A stretch of DNA of 26,940 nucleotides from Phycisphaeraceae bacterium (GTDB lineage: Bacteria > Planctomycetota > Phycisphaerae > Phycisphaerales > Zrk34), in the NCBI GenBank assembly GCA_028281485.1, contig JANQJT010000144.1, positions 1 to 26,940 on the forward strand, in the 5' to 3' direction. Below, in pieces: positions 16,459 to 23,771 of the stretch; within the stretch, counting starts at the first letter, position 1; each line of letters begins with the position of its first letter. Made by a program: the position numbers and the translations under genes. The notes under the pieces were generated by a model. The model worked only from the letters and a program-made list of their open reading frames with translations, was not told where the DNA came from and made no database searches.

Positions 16459-16476
16459 TAGCGGGGGCAGGATTCG
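16459..16476. repeat. Left attachment site (attL), 18-bp direct repeat of the tRNA-fMet 3' end
   Basis: The 18 bp TAGCGGGGGCAGGATTCG are identical to 23526-23543. They are immediately followed on the right by element sequence and preceded on the left by the tRNA-type terminator. TCGAACCTGCG, the next 11 bp of the tRNA, recurs at 16512-16522 after about 35 bp of other sequence. Confidence 0.78.
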
Positions 16477-16656
16477 CTCACTACGTTCGCGGCGCGTCGC
16501 GGTGCTCGACGTCGAACCTGCGTATGAACTGCCTCTTGGCAATTCAAATCGCAGAACCCAATCTGTCCAGTTATTGAAAAACACCACCCGGCAGGATTCG
16601 CTCACTTGGCAAGTGGCCAAGTTTCGCGGCGCCTCGCGGTGCTCCGCGTCGAACCT
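16466..16656. repeat. Two related repeats (16466-16519 and 16590-16656) carrying a split tRNA T-arm
   Basis: Both copies begin GGCAGGATTCGCTCAC and end TCGAACCT, around a GC-rich core (TTCGCGGCG, then CTCGCGGTGCTC or GTCGCGGTGCTC). Copy B has a 13-bp longer middle containing the inverted repeat CTTGGC/GCCAAG (16605-16621). Read on the minus strand, the ends form the tRNA T-arm with a structured insertion in the T-loop between CGA duplications. Frames through this area are unlike proteins. Confidence 0.65.
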
Positions 16657-16713
16657 TTGACGGTTCAAGTGTGTTGGCTGACGCCAACTCACGCCTGTAC
16701 TAGCGCACAGGCT
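16604..16713. other. Tandem array of short hairpins, possible structured RNA
   Basis: Consecutive perfect or near-perfect stems are visible. ACTTGGC/GCCAAGT spans 16604-16622, CGCGGCGCC/GGTGCTCCGCG 16625-16648 (one G-U pair, one bulge), AACC/GGTT 16652-16665, GTTGGC/GCCAAC 16673-16688, and GCCTGT/ACAGGC 16693-16712. A strong terminator hairpin follows at 16721-16777. No protein reading fits the area. The order of stems followed by a terminator is that of a small structured transcript, but the strand and function are unknown. Confidence 0.45.
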
Positions 16714-16720
16714 AATCCTG

Positions 16721-16777
16721 CCCCCACTACGAAAAAGACACCGCCCAAATGGCGGTGTCTTTTCGTAATAGCGGGGG
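16721..16777. terminator. Bidirectional terminator-like long hairpin
   Basis: GACACCGCC (16737-16745) pairs with GGCGGTGTC (16751-16759) around CAAAT. An A-tract before and a T-tract after allow termination on both strands. The pairing continues through TACG/CGTA and on to CCCCC (16721-16725) with GGGGG (16773-16777). The outer arms equal the acceptor-stem 3' sequence of tRNA-fMet and its inverted copy. From 16778 to about 17000 no gene or clear element is seen except the weak inverted repeat CTAACGC/GCGTTAG. Confidence 0.75.
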
Positions 16778-17004
16778 TCGGCTTCGATTCAGCTAACGCC
16801 GCCGAAGTGGTCGTATTCGCGTACCAGAAAGTGGCTTGTAGTACCCGCGCGTTAGAATTGCTCGATCAGACAGAGACCTAATCAGCAGTTGTAATTGACC
16901 GGCGACGCCCGCGAGAGATAATGGTGCTGTCGGTTGAGCACCTGCTTCCGCGGACGACCGGCAACTGAGCCTTGTACGTTGTCTGGCTATTGAAATGAAC
17001 TTTG

Positions 17005-17406
17005 ATGCAGGGGCATATGCCAAGTACCGAATTCATCCGAGCATTCCTTGAACAGGCTACAGCTCGAGGTTCCCGGTCTACGGCCTTGAAGCCACTCGGA
17101 TGGTTAGTGGCCATGCTGTTGCCGGCCACACTCGCCTCATATATCTTCGACTCACCTTCTTGGCTTGGGCTGACGCTTTGCATTATGACATGTGTTTCGG
17201 TTGCCACATACATCGGTTCGTACTTTTATCTACTCTGTAAAGACAGGGACGCCCTCAGATCGGAGCGATATTCAATTCAGAAACTGGCAATCGAGAAAGG
17301 CCTTTACGGCGACAACATTATGGGGACCGTTGATCTAATTGAAGACGATGGCTCCAAGTTGCTCAGCGATCATAGCAGCTCCAGCAATGAGGAGCTGAAC
17401 CCATGA
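17005..17406 (+). CDS. Small membrane protein with cytoplasmic tail, first gene of a two-gene cargo operon
   Basis: The 133-residue protein (ATG 17005; ATG 17017 with AGGGG close upstream is the alternative) has two hydrophobic segments. These are about PLGWLVAMLLPATLASYIF and WLGLTLCIMTCVSVATYIGSYFYLL, linked by a short turn (DSPS), and a charged C-terminal tail of about 55 residues follows (CKDRDALRSERYSIQKLAIE and beyond) that could be helical. No family was recognised. Its stop overlaps the start of the next gene by 4 bp (ATGA), so the two products are made together and probably act together. Two-helix membrane proteins with a partner are common among toxin or abortive-infection effectors, but that role here is only a hypothesis based on location in a mobile element. 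Confidence 0.7.
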   Translation: MQGHMPSTEFIRAFLEQATARGSRSTALKPLGWLVAMLLPATLASYIFDSPSWLGLTLCIMTCVSVATYIGSYFYLLCKDRDALRSERYSIQKLAIEKGLYGDNIMGTVDLIEDDGSKLLSDHSSSSNEELNP

Positions 17407-17699
17407 AGAAGCGATTCGTGGTTGCCGTTGCCGGGTTAACGACCTCAGAAACGAAACAAGTCTCGAATCTGTTTCGCGATAAATACGGGTGGTGGCACTG
17501 GATCGACGGATTCTGGTTGCTGACTGATTCCAGCAACACTCTTACCACCAAAGATATTCGCGACATGATCGCAACTGTGAAACCAAACTCGCGGCGCATC
17601 GTCCTTGAAGTATCCAATTCCGGAGACTGGTCCGGTCACGGCCCGAACTCAGAAAAAAAGGATATGTTTAGGTGGATACGAGAAACGTGGGGCGGCTGA
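17403..17699 (+). CDS. Small soluble alpha/beta protein, partner of the membrane protein
   Basis: The 98-residue protein has no signal or membrane segment. The order of segments (KRFVVAVAGL strand, helix, WWHWIDGFWLLTD strand, helix DIRDMIATV, RRIVLEVS strand, then a Trp-rich end DWSGHGP and MFRWIRETWGG) suggests a compact ferredoxin-like alpha/beta fold similar in size to Cas2/VapD-type proteins, without their catalytic signature. The Trp and Gly spacing (W-W-H-W, W-S-G-H-G-P, W-I-R-E-T-W) looks conserved enough to define a family, but I cannot name one. It is translationally coupled to the membrane protein by a 4-bp overlap. Sensor, antitoxin or effector roles are all possible. Confidence 0.7.
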   Translation: MKKRFVVAVAGLTTSETKQVSNLFRDKYGWWHWIDGFWLLTDSSNTLTTKDIRDMIATVKPNSRRIVLEVSNSGDWSGHGPNSEKKDMFRWIRETWGG

Positions 17700-17843
17700 A
17701 CGGATGCGCTAAAAAGCAAAGCGATGAACTGGAGTTGGGGCACCTTTCGTTTATTTAACGTCATATCCTTCCCCTGCAATTCTCTGTATGTCGACATCGG
17801 GTCCGTTAGTCTGCCAACATAAGCACACAAGGCCGCTAGACAT

Positions 17844-18848
17844 ATGAATGAAAATACAGCAGGCCTGGAATGTCATGTGGCTGTACTAGGCCGAGTACAG
17901 CTTCCACCCGGAACACTTCCAGTTGAAATTGATTCTGGGGAGAAATGTTTCGTTGCAAATGCGTTCCCCAAAAGAATGACAGATCCCGAGAGAGGGATAG
18001 ATATAGATGTCACAGATTGTACAGTCTTTACAGTGACTCATGTAGGCCAGGGTGGCGTTGACATAGGAAGCGCGGGGGAAATACGTAGAATATTTGATCG
18101 CTCTATTAATGCGATCAGCGAAGTGACCATATGGGCAAAGACACAAGACGTAGTCGGAAAAATGAGTTCGTTTAGCAGGCAGATTGGCGTAGTTGACGTT
18201 AAAGCGTTTTTTGCTCTTGGTGTAGATGAGAAAGTGGTAGGTTGGATAAATCCAGCGTTCATGCTTCAGAGAGATGCCGTTGCTGTGATGTCTGGCGTCT
18301 TTTCAGGCATGGTAATGGCGAATGGCCCTGCAGCAAATCCAGTCCCGCCGATTACACGGCGAGTAATGAGCTCGATAGACTTGGTTAGTCTTGGATTTTA
18401 TACGGAATCATTTGTCAACCTGTTTTCTCTTACAGATGATCTGATACAAAACGTAATTAAATCAGGCATGGTACAGGCAGGCCTGTCTGAAGTGGATCAA
18501 AAAGACTTGTTGAAATCAATAAAGGAAGAGAGGCTAAAGGTATATCTATGCCACTTAGCAAAACTATGCGGATGGAAGAGCCTTAAGGAAGAAGATGAGA
18601 GTCTCTATAAAAAAGTTGTTAAGGTAAATACTGTACGAAATAAAATTATGCATGGATCGAGAAGGCTTAATCGTGAAGACTCTGTGAATTCTTCAAATGT
18701 GTTGTTGGGGCTAATCGATTGGTTACGTCACAATCCATTTGGTTATCGCATCGAAGAGTTTCCTCTGCTGAATATGGCAAGTCCGCATTTTGTGACACTT
18801 GATAAAAAGACGAATGAAGGCAATGGCATTGACAAAGAGGACTCGTGA
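17844..18848 (+). CDS. Protein with C-terminal HEPN-type domain (RNKIMH motif), candidate abortive-infection RNase
   Basis: The 334-residue protein is clearly more AT-rich than the rest of the window, which suggests transfer from a different background. Residues 1 to about 140 form an unrecognised, strand-rich part. From about 175 the sequence is helical, and it contains TVRNKIMHGSRRL, with R265-N266-x3-H270 fitting the HEPN R-x4-6-H catalytic motif (often R-N-x3-H). The surrounding segments YLCHLAKLCGW and SSNVLLGLIDWL are normal for HEPN or ApeA-like domains. HEPN proteins are metal-independent RNases common in defence and toxin-antitoxin systems. No antitoxin-like nucleotidyltransferase is next to it, so it may act alone with its N-terminal part as sensor. 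The start is ATG 17844 with a weak AAGG site. Confidence 0.72.
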   Translation: MNENTAGLECHVAVLGRVQLPPGTLPVEIDSGEKCFVANAFPKRMTDPERGIDIDVTDCTVFTVTHVGQGGVDIGSAGEIRRIFDRSINAISEVTIWAKTQDVVGKMSSFSRQIGVVDVKAFFALGVDEKVVGWINPAFMLQRDAVAVMSGVFSGMVMANGPAANPVPPITRRVMSSIDLVSLGFYTESFVNLFSLTDDLIQNVIKSGMVQAGLSEVDQKDLLKSIKEERLKVYLCHLAKLCGWKSLKEEDESLYKKVVKVNTVRNKIMHGSRRLNREDSVNSSNVLLGLIDWLRHNPFGYRIEEFPLLNMASPHFVTLDKKTNEGNGIDKEDS

Positions 18849-18943
18849 GATAACTGTCCGGCATGGTTAATGTCGCGTGCGATGCAGGTTGGGACGCGCC
18901 CAGTATGCGCCGCACAACATCGCCGCATGTGACGGAATAGAAT

Positions 18944-20017
18944 ATGTCAATCGATGGGGATATATGTTCCGAAATGCCGCGACCACATAAACTAACAATC
19001 CATAAATGGGCCGAAGTCAATCAACTCAGCTATCTTAGTGCGACGCTATCCCACCAAGCAGTCGCGATGTCTGAAATGCTGTATGGGATTTCAGAAAAAC
19101 TGCATTCAGGGGAACTGGATGACAAACTGCCTGGCCATCCGCCAGCAACTGAATGGCTGGAGATGTATCGTGATCATCGACGTGTGTTCTGTGCCGTGGG
19201 CGACTACCTCGAGCTGTACGACCTCAATGGGCGAGAAACCGAAGATGTTCTGGTAGCCCTTCGTGCGATGAGTGCGTTAGTTAGGAATGATCCTCAGGCA
19301 TTTCTGGATGATTATCGTCGTGATATGCGAAAAATGAAGACGAGTCGGTTAAAAGCGATCATCCGTCTTGAGAACAGAGAAGTCCGCAAGGCGTACTTAC
19401 GCCATCTTGAGGAAATGCATGAGATTGCGGTTAAGCGTAGTGATCCCACTGACACAGCGTTTGGTGAACACCTATTGGCTATCCCTGAGTTGCATTTCTT
19501 CGTCCGCGTCTTCTTTATGTGCGTCATTGTCTATCGAGAGTTCCCGATTGATCTCCTAAGGAGGGCTCGCTGCGGGGACCTGGATGCCATTGAGAAATTG
19601 CTTCGACTTGATCCCCAGATGATGCATGAACGATCCATTGAACGATGGTTGAACGCTGATGGTGGTGGTACAAGCCGTGCCAGGAGAGAACGAGCGATGG
19701 ATTGGGTTAATGATGGTCCGATCCGCAAAAGAGACAAGTGGGCATTCAAGCAAAGTATGGGCGGTCTCATCTCGGCCATGTCGCGACGACTGTTCTTCGT
19801 GATCGACAAGAGGCAGTTAAAGCCGCAACCGCTAAATGCTCCGCAGATCATGCATTTATTCGACGCGTGGTACCGTGACCGAAATGGGCGTCGCGAAGCT
19901 GTGATGAACGACCCTGAATTTGCCAACGTTAATTCGGAGTCTTGGTCTAAGGCGATCCAGAGGAACCGAAGGGTCTGGGACCGGTTGCTATTCCGAAGCT
20001 ACCCGGACATGAACTAA
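18944..20017 (+). CDS. Uncharacterised helical protein in the integrative element
   Basis: The 357-residue protein has no signal peptide and no clear transmembrane segment apart from a moderately hydrophobic stretch (HFFVRVFFMCVIVY). It is strongly charged and mostly helical. Visible segments include LAAIPELHFF-like hydrophobic patches, a basic SRARRERAMDWV region, and QSMGGLISAMSRRLFFVIDKRQL. I recognise no family or catalytic motif. It starts 95 bp after the HEPN gene on the same strand and is followed by about 117 bp without genes before the replication group. It could be an element-specific accessory protein or part of a defence unit. The frame is well supported by length and by lack of a competing frame. 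Confidence 0.65.
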   Translation: MSIDGDICSEMPRPHKLTIHKWAEVNQLSYLSATLSHQAVAMSEMLYGISEKLHSGELDDKLPGHPPATEWLEMYRDHRRVFCAVGDYLELYDLNGRETEDVLVALRAMSALVRNDPQAFLDDYRRDMRKMKTSRLKAIIRLENREVRKAYLRHLEEMHEIAVKRSDPTDTAFGEHLLAIPELHFFVRVFFMCVIVYREFPIDLLRRARCGDLDAIEKLLRLDPQMMHERSIERWLNADGGGTSRARRERAMDWVNDGPIRKRDKWAFKQSMGGLISAMSRRLFFVIDKRQLKPQPLNAPQIMHLFDAWYRDRNGRREAVMNDPEFANVNSESWSKAIQRNRRVWDRLLFRSYPDMN

Positions 20018-20133
20018 CACCTCTTTCTGTCCGGGTCTACCTGGCTGACATCGGCGAAAATTCGCACTGATGTCAAAGCGATCTGTCCATTTCCCCGCAC
20101 CGAATCCGTCTCAGCAGACGTGGGGTATCGTCT

Positions 20134-20271
20134 GTGAGTGCGGCGAAGGCGGGCTCGGACGGTGTGCGGCGATTGCTGGCGGGGTTGATCGCAAGGCGAC
20201 TGGCTGAACAGAATAGCCAACATCCGGGGGGCTCCCCCGGGGCCCGGGGGACGGGAGGGGGTGCGTCATGA
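20134..20271 (+). CDS. Small Gly-rich protein upstream of the Zn-ribbon gene
   Basis: A 45-residue frame opens at GTG 20134 after a GTGGGG purine tract and ends in a TGA that overlaps the next ATG by 4 bp (ATGA). The product begins MSAAKAGSDGVRRLLAGLIA, a short amphipathic basic helix, and ends in a Gly/Pro-rich tail (HPGGSPGARGTGGGAS) that accounts for the extreme GC tract at 20225-20262. The overlap pattern matches that between the next two genes, which is the main support for its being real. Function is unknown; small proteins of this kind often precede Rep genes. Confidence 0.45.
   Translation: MSAAKAGSDGVRRLLAGLIARRLAEQNSQHPGGSPGARGTGGGAS
20234..20250. repeat. Near-perfect GC palindrome upstream of the rep operon
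   Basis: CCCCCGGG (20234-20241) and CCCGGGGG (20243-20250) flank a single G inside a 40-bp run that is almost pure G/C. It may be only the coding sequence of the small Gly/Pro-rich protein. A rolling-circle origin or single-strand structure is a possible second role. Confidence 0.5.
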
Positions 20272-20645
20272 CCCCTTCTGGTCACCATTACCCAAGCACA
20301 GCGGCATGGACAGTTGCCTGCTCCGATGGAGTGGGGCGTGTACGGTTCGTTTGCCCGTGTTGTCGGATTCCCAACGTGACGGAATACGAGCGTGTGGGGT
20401 ACGAGCTTATCGATGCGGCTGAACCGGGCCTCCTGCCTGGCATCGCCGGGGAGCAATTGGCCTGGGCTGAGTGTCTACAGTGCTGTAGACGCCTGCGGCT
20501 GCGTCTCGTCGGGCGGCATCCTGAGATATGGGTACATGGGTCGGTTTTGCTTCTCCCGCCTGGCGGGGGCTCTATGACGGGCAGCTGGGGCCGCCGTTCG
20601 GCGGGACAGCGACCGTCGCCCGACGGCGGGGTGGATGATGAGTGA
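20268..20645 (+). CDS. Small Cys-rich (zinc-ribbon-like) protein in the rep operon
   Basis: The 125-residue protein overlaps the previous small frame by 4 bp and the Rep gene by 11 bp, so it belongs to that operon. Two cysteine clusters, FVCPCC (residues 29-32) and CLQCC (69-73), are separated by about 37 residues and fit a zinc-ribbon or knuckle. The C-terminal part (LLPPGGGSMTGSWGRRSAGQ and onwards) is low-complexity and may be disordered. No named family was recognised. Small zinc-binding proteins are common next to Rep_trans initiators in plasmid-like and inovirus-like elements, where they may bind single-stranded DNA. That role is inferred from position only. Confidence 0.6.
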   Translation: MTPSGHHYPSTAAWTVACSDGVGRVRFVCPCCRIPNVTEYERVGYELIDAAEPGLLPGIAGEQLAWAECLQCCRRLRLRLVGRHPEIWVHGSVLLLPPGGGSMTGSWGRRSAGQRPSPDGGVDDE

Positions 20646-21744
20646 TCTTCATGATCCCTTGCCGACACCCCCCTTGACTAAAAGGGGGTGTCTCACACCA
20701 AACCCATCCTCTACCGGGCATGAGAATGATCGGTCTGATCAGGTTCTGTTTCATCTGGACTATCTCAAGCTGACGGTGTTTAGTTCCTACGACGAAGTAC
20801 GTACGGCAGTTGAAGCGGGGCTGTACGAAGCTTCTCATGCGGAATATGTGCCGTGGGTGAACAAGGGGCAGGGCAAGCGGTGGGAGTCAATCAATATCAA
20901 TGTCGGGCCGGTGGCGATCCTTGTGCCAAAAGACGAGGGGCAGGGGTACTGCGTGGTGGAGCTGAAAGGCGAAGCGTGTGCGAGGTTCTCTTCGGAACAG
21001 CTACAGGGTTTGATGTGGTATCTGGGTGATCTGGAGCTGCGATGGCATGGGACGCGGGTGGATTTGGCTTTTGATTATGTAGCCTTTTCGCCGCATATGA
21101 TGCGGGACGCGATTGAGAGGGAGGACTTCAATTCCAGATGCCTCAGATTCACGGATAGAGACTGGAATGAGAATCATGAGGGGGCGACGGCCTACCTGGG
21201 GGGACGGAAGGCGAGCAAGGATCGTAAGCTGCGGGTGTATGACAGGCGGGGCTATAACCGCTGTGAGGGTGAGTTCGTTCGGATGTGGGCCCGTACCGTG
21301 GCGCGTAATCTGATGAATACGGAAGTAAGCGAATGGCCGAAGCTGGCTGTCGGGTTTCTCCGGGGCATGGTTGATTTCGTGGATCGGTCGGTTGATGAGC
21401 GTGTAGAGCGGTGTACGCTGCTGGCATGGTGGAGCGAGTTTGTGGGTGACGTGGAAAAGATACGCCAGCTGGATGACGAAGATCGACGTCGCAAGGCAGA
21501 ACAAGACATGCTGGACGTTGTCGCCGAAACAGAGAGAAGGATCGAACGGGTTGCCAGACAGCTGCTTCCGATCTCTTTGGCACTGGGTCCGGGCTACCTG
21601 CATGACCGGCTGAATGAACACGGCGCTGAGAAGCTGAAATCGGAAGACGAGGATCTGATCATCGAGCTTCGCAAGATCGGCAAGGCGGGGGTGATTCAGT
21701 GGCTGCGAGACCGACAGGAAGAGCTGGACTTCACGCCGTTCTAG
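20635..21744 (+). CDS. Replication initiator, Rep_trans-type (rolling-circle / MobT-like)
   Basis: The 369-residue protein has the Rep_trans (PF02486-type) signature. LDYLKLTVFSS lies near 41-51, WHGTRVDLAFDY at 137-148 (the R-x-D-x-A-x-D core), and YLGGRKASKDRKLRVYDR at 187-204 with Tyr202 a candidate nicking residue. A conserved CEGEFVRMWAR follows. The C-terminal 120 residues are a charged helical extension that may include a coiled coil (DEDRRRKAEQDML and onwards). Such proteins nick DNA to start rolling-circle replication of plasmids, filamentous phages and integrative elements. The start is uncertain: ATG 20635 or 20638 overlaps the preceding gene, but the first 30 residues include a hairpin-coded PPLTKRGC stretch unlike the rest. 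No other in-frame ATG precedes the conserved region. It probably replicates the excised circle. Confidence 0.85.
   Translation: MMSDLHDPLPTPPLTKRGCLTPNPSSTGHENDRSDQVLFHLDYLKLTVFSSYDEVRTAVEAGLYEASHAEYVPWVNKGQGKRWESININVGPVAILVPKDEGQGYCVVELKGEACARFSSEQLQGLMWYLGDLELRWHGTRVDLAFDYVAFSPHMMRDAIEREDFNSRCLRFTDRDWNENHEGATAYLGGRKASKDRKLRVYDRRGYNRCEGEFVRMWARTVARNLMNTEVSEWPKLAVGFLRGMVDFVDRSVDERVERCTLLAWWSEFVGDVEKIRQLDDEDRRRKAEQDMLDVVAETERRIERVARQLLPISLALGPGYLHDRLNEHGAEKLKSEDEDLIIELRKIGKAGVIQWLRDRQEELDFTPF
20664..20692. repeat. 9-bp perfect inverted repeat inside the rep 5' end
   Basis: GACACCCCC (20664-20672) and GGGGGTGTC (20684-20692) flank CTTGACTAAAA. The stem lies within the first 20 codons of rep, whose product there (PPLTKRGC) is not part of the conserved domain. 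A rolling-circle nick-site hairpin or an inserted palindromic repeat are both possible. Confidence 0.65.
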
Positions 21745-21810
21745 GTCGAATATGCTGGCGCGGTGGGGCGGCGCCGAGTAGAATAGATCAACACTTCATG
21801 GGGTACTTCG

Positions 21811-22546
21811 ATGATCAAAGCAATTGGGTATGTGCGGCGTTCGAGCGATCGGCAAGAGGAATCGCTGGATCAGCAACGTGCGAAGCTTGAAGCATTCGCG
21901 AATCAGCACGGCTGGCAGCTGGAATGCGTGTACTCCGATGACGCTATCAGTGGCAGCGATCTATCCCGGCCCGGCCTTGAGCAGTTGATGCGCGACGCGA
22001 CCGACCGCGAGGATATCGGTGTCGTCCTGGCGTGGGATCGCAACCGGATCGCGAGGCCGAAGGATGCGGTCGATGGTCTGCTCTTGGAGCGGCAAATCAT
22101 CCAGGCGGGCAAACGCATCTTCTACGCGGCGACAGGGCAGGAGGCGGATCGTTCGTTTGCGTCCGGCCTGATCAGCTACGTCGAGCACTTCCAGAACGGC
22201 GATTACTTGCGCAAGCTGAGCCGCGATACGGCGAGAGGATTGATCAGCAGGGCGGAACGTGGCTTGTGGGCTGGTGGGCCGATTCCATTTGGGTATGACC
22301 GTCTGATTTTGGATGACCGGGGCAAGCCGCGTCTGATCGTTCGGGATCAATATGACGGGACGCAGGTATTGATTGATCCGGTAAGCGGTGACGTGACTGA
22401 GCATCTGCCGAAGGGGCGGCGGCACAAGAAACAGGATCACGAAGTCTGCACGTTAACGCCCTCGGAGCCTGCGCGGGTGAGGGCCGTTCAACGCATCTTC
22501 GCTGACTGCGCCGCGGGGAAGCCGATACGCCAGATCAGGGACAGGC

Positions 22547-22554
<8 letters not shown>
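21811..22554 (+). CDS. Large serine recombinase, N-terminal catalytic part (frame 1 of 2)
   Basis: The 247-residue frame carries the resolvase/invertase catalytic domain. It starts MIKAIGYVRRSSDRQ with the nucleophile Ser11 in Y-x-R-x-S, then AISGSDLSRPGLEQLM and VLAWDRNRIARPKDAV (D-R-x-x-R active-site motif). It runs into the start of the recombinase domain (GLWAGGPIPFGYD). It ends ...QIRDRLE-stop, whereas family members continue L-N-x-x-G-x-x-T-x-R-G at this point. That continuation is present one base on, in the next frame. The split is inside the recombinase domain, so this part alone is unlikely to be a functional integrase. It lies 66 bp after rep and at the tRNA-proximal end of the element, the normal place for the integrase. 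Either a programmed +1 shift, a mutation, or a sequence error. Confidence 0.88.
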
Positions 22555-23599
<1,045 letters not shown>

Positions 23600-23640
23600 T
23601 CGGTGTTTAATTCGGCCTGCCCCGGTCAGGCGAGCGGCTC

Positions 23641-23668
23641 ATCATATCGAAATAAAACCTTGCGTCAA
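23641..23668 (-). promoter_or_regulatory. Strong promoter of tRNA-fMet
   Basis: On the minus strand TTGACG (23663-23668) and TATGAT (23641-23646) are separated by 16 bp. The start of transcription would lie near 23634, giving a 5' leader of about 35 nt before the tRNA. Confidence 0.8.
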
Positions 23669-23771
23669 CGGGGACAAGGCGGGTTTGGTGTCGTGGCAAG
23701 TGTTTGTGTTGGCTGGCGTTGTGGAGGGGCGCGTCTACAATGCGGGTTCGCTTGAGATTGAAGGAAGATCC

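Noticed and set aside
16765..16777. GTAATAGCGGGGG copy as the true left end of the element
   Set aside because: Only 13 bp match and the following nine bases diverge, while the 18-bp copy at 16459 is exact and sits beside a tRNA-type terminator. Kept as an alternative only.
16793..16860. Integron attC-like inverted repeat CTAACGC/GCGTTAG
   Set aside because: The outer arms do not fit the RYYYAAC and GTTRRRY consensus, and no integron integrase or cassette array is present.
16286..16881. Several short frames across the repeat region
   Set aside because: They run through hairpins and tRNA-like repeats, lack ribosome sites, and their products (for example FAHYVRGASRC) follow from the repeats.
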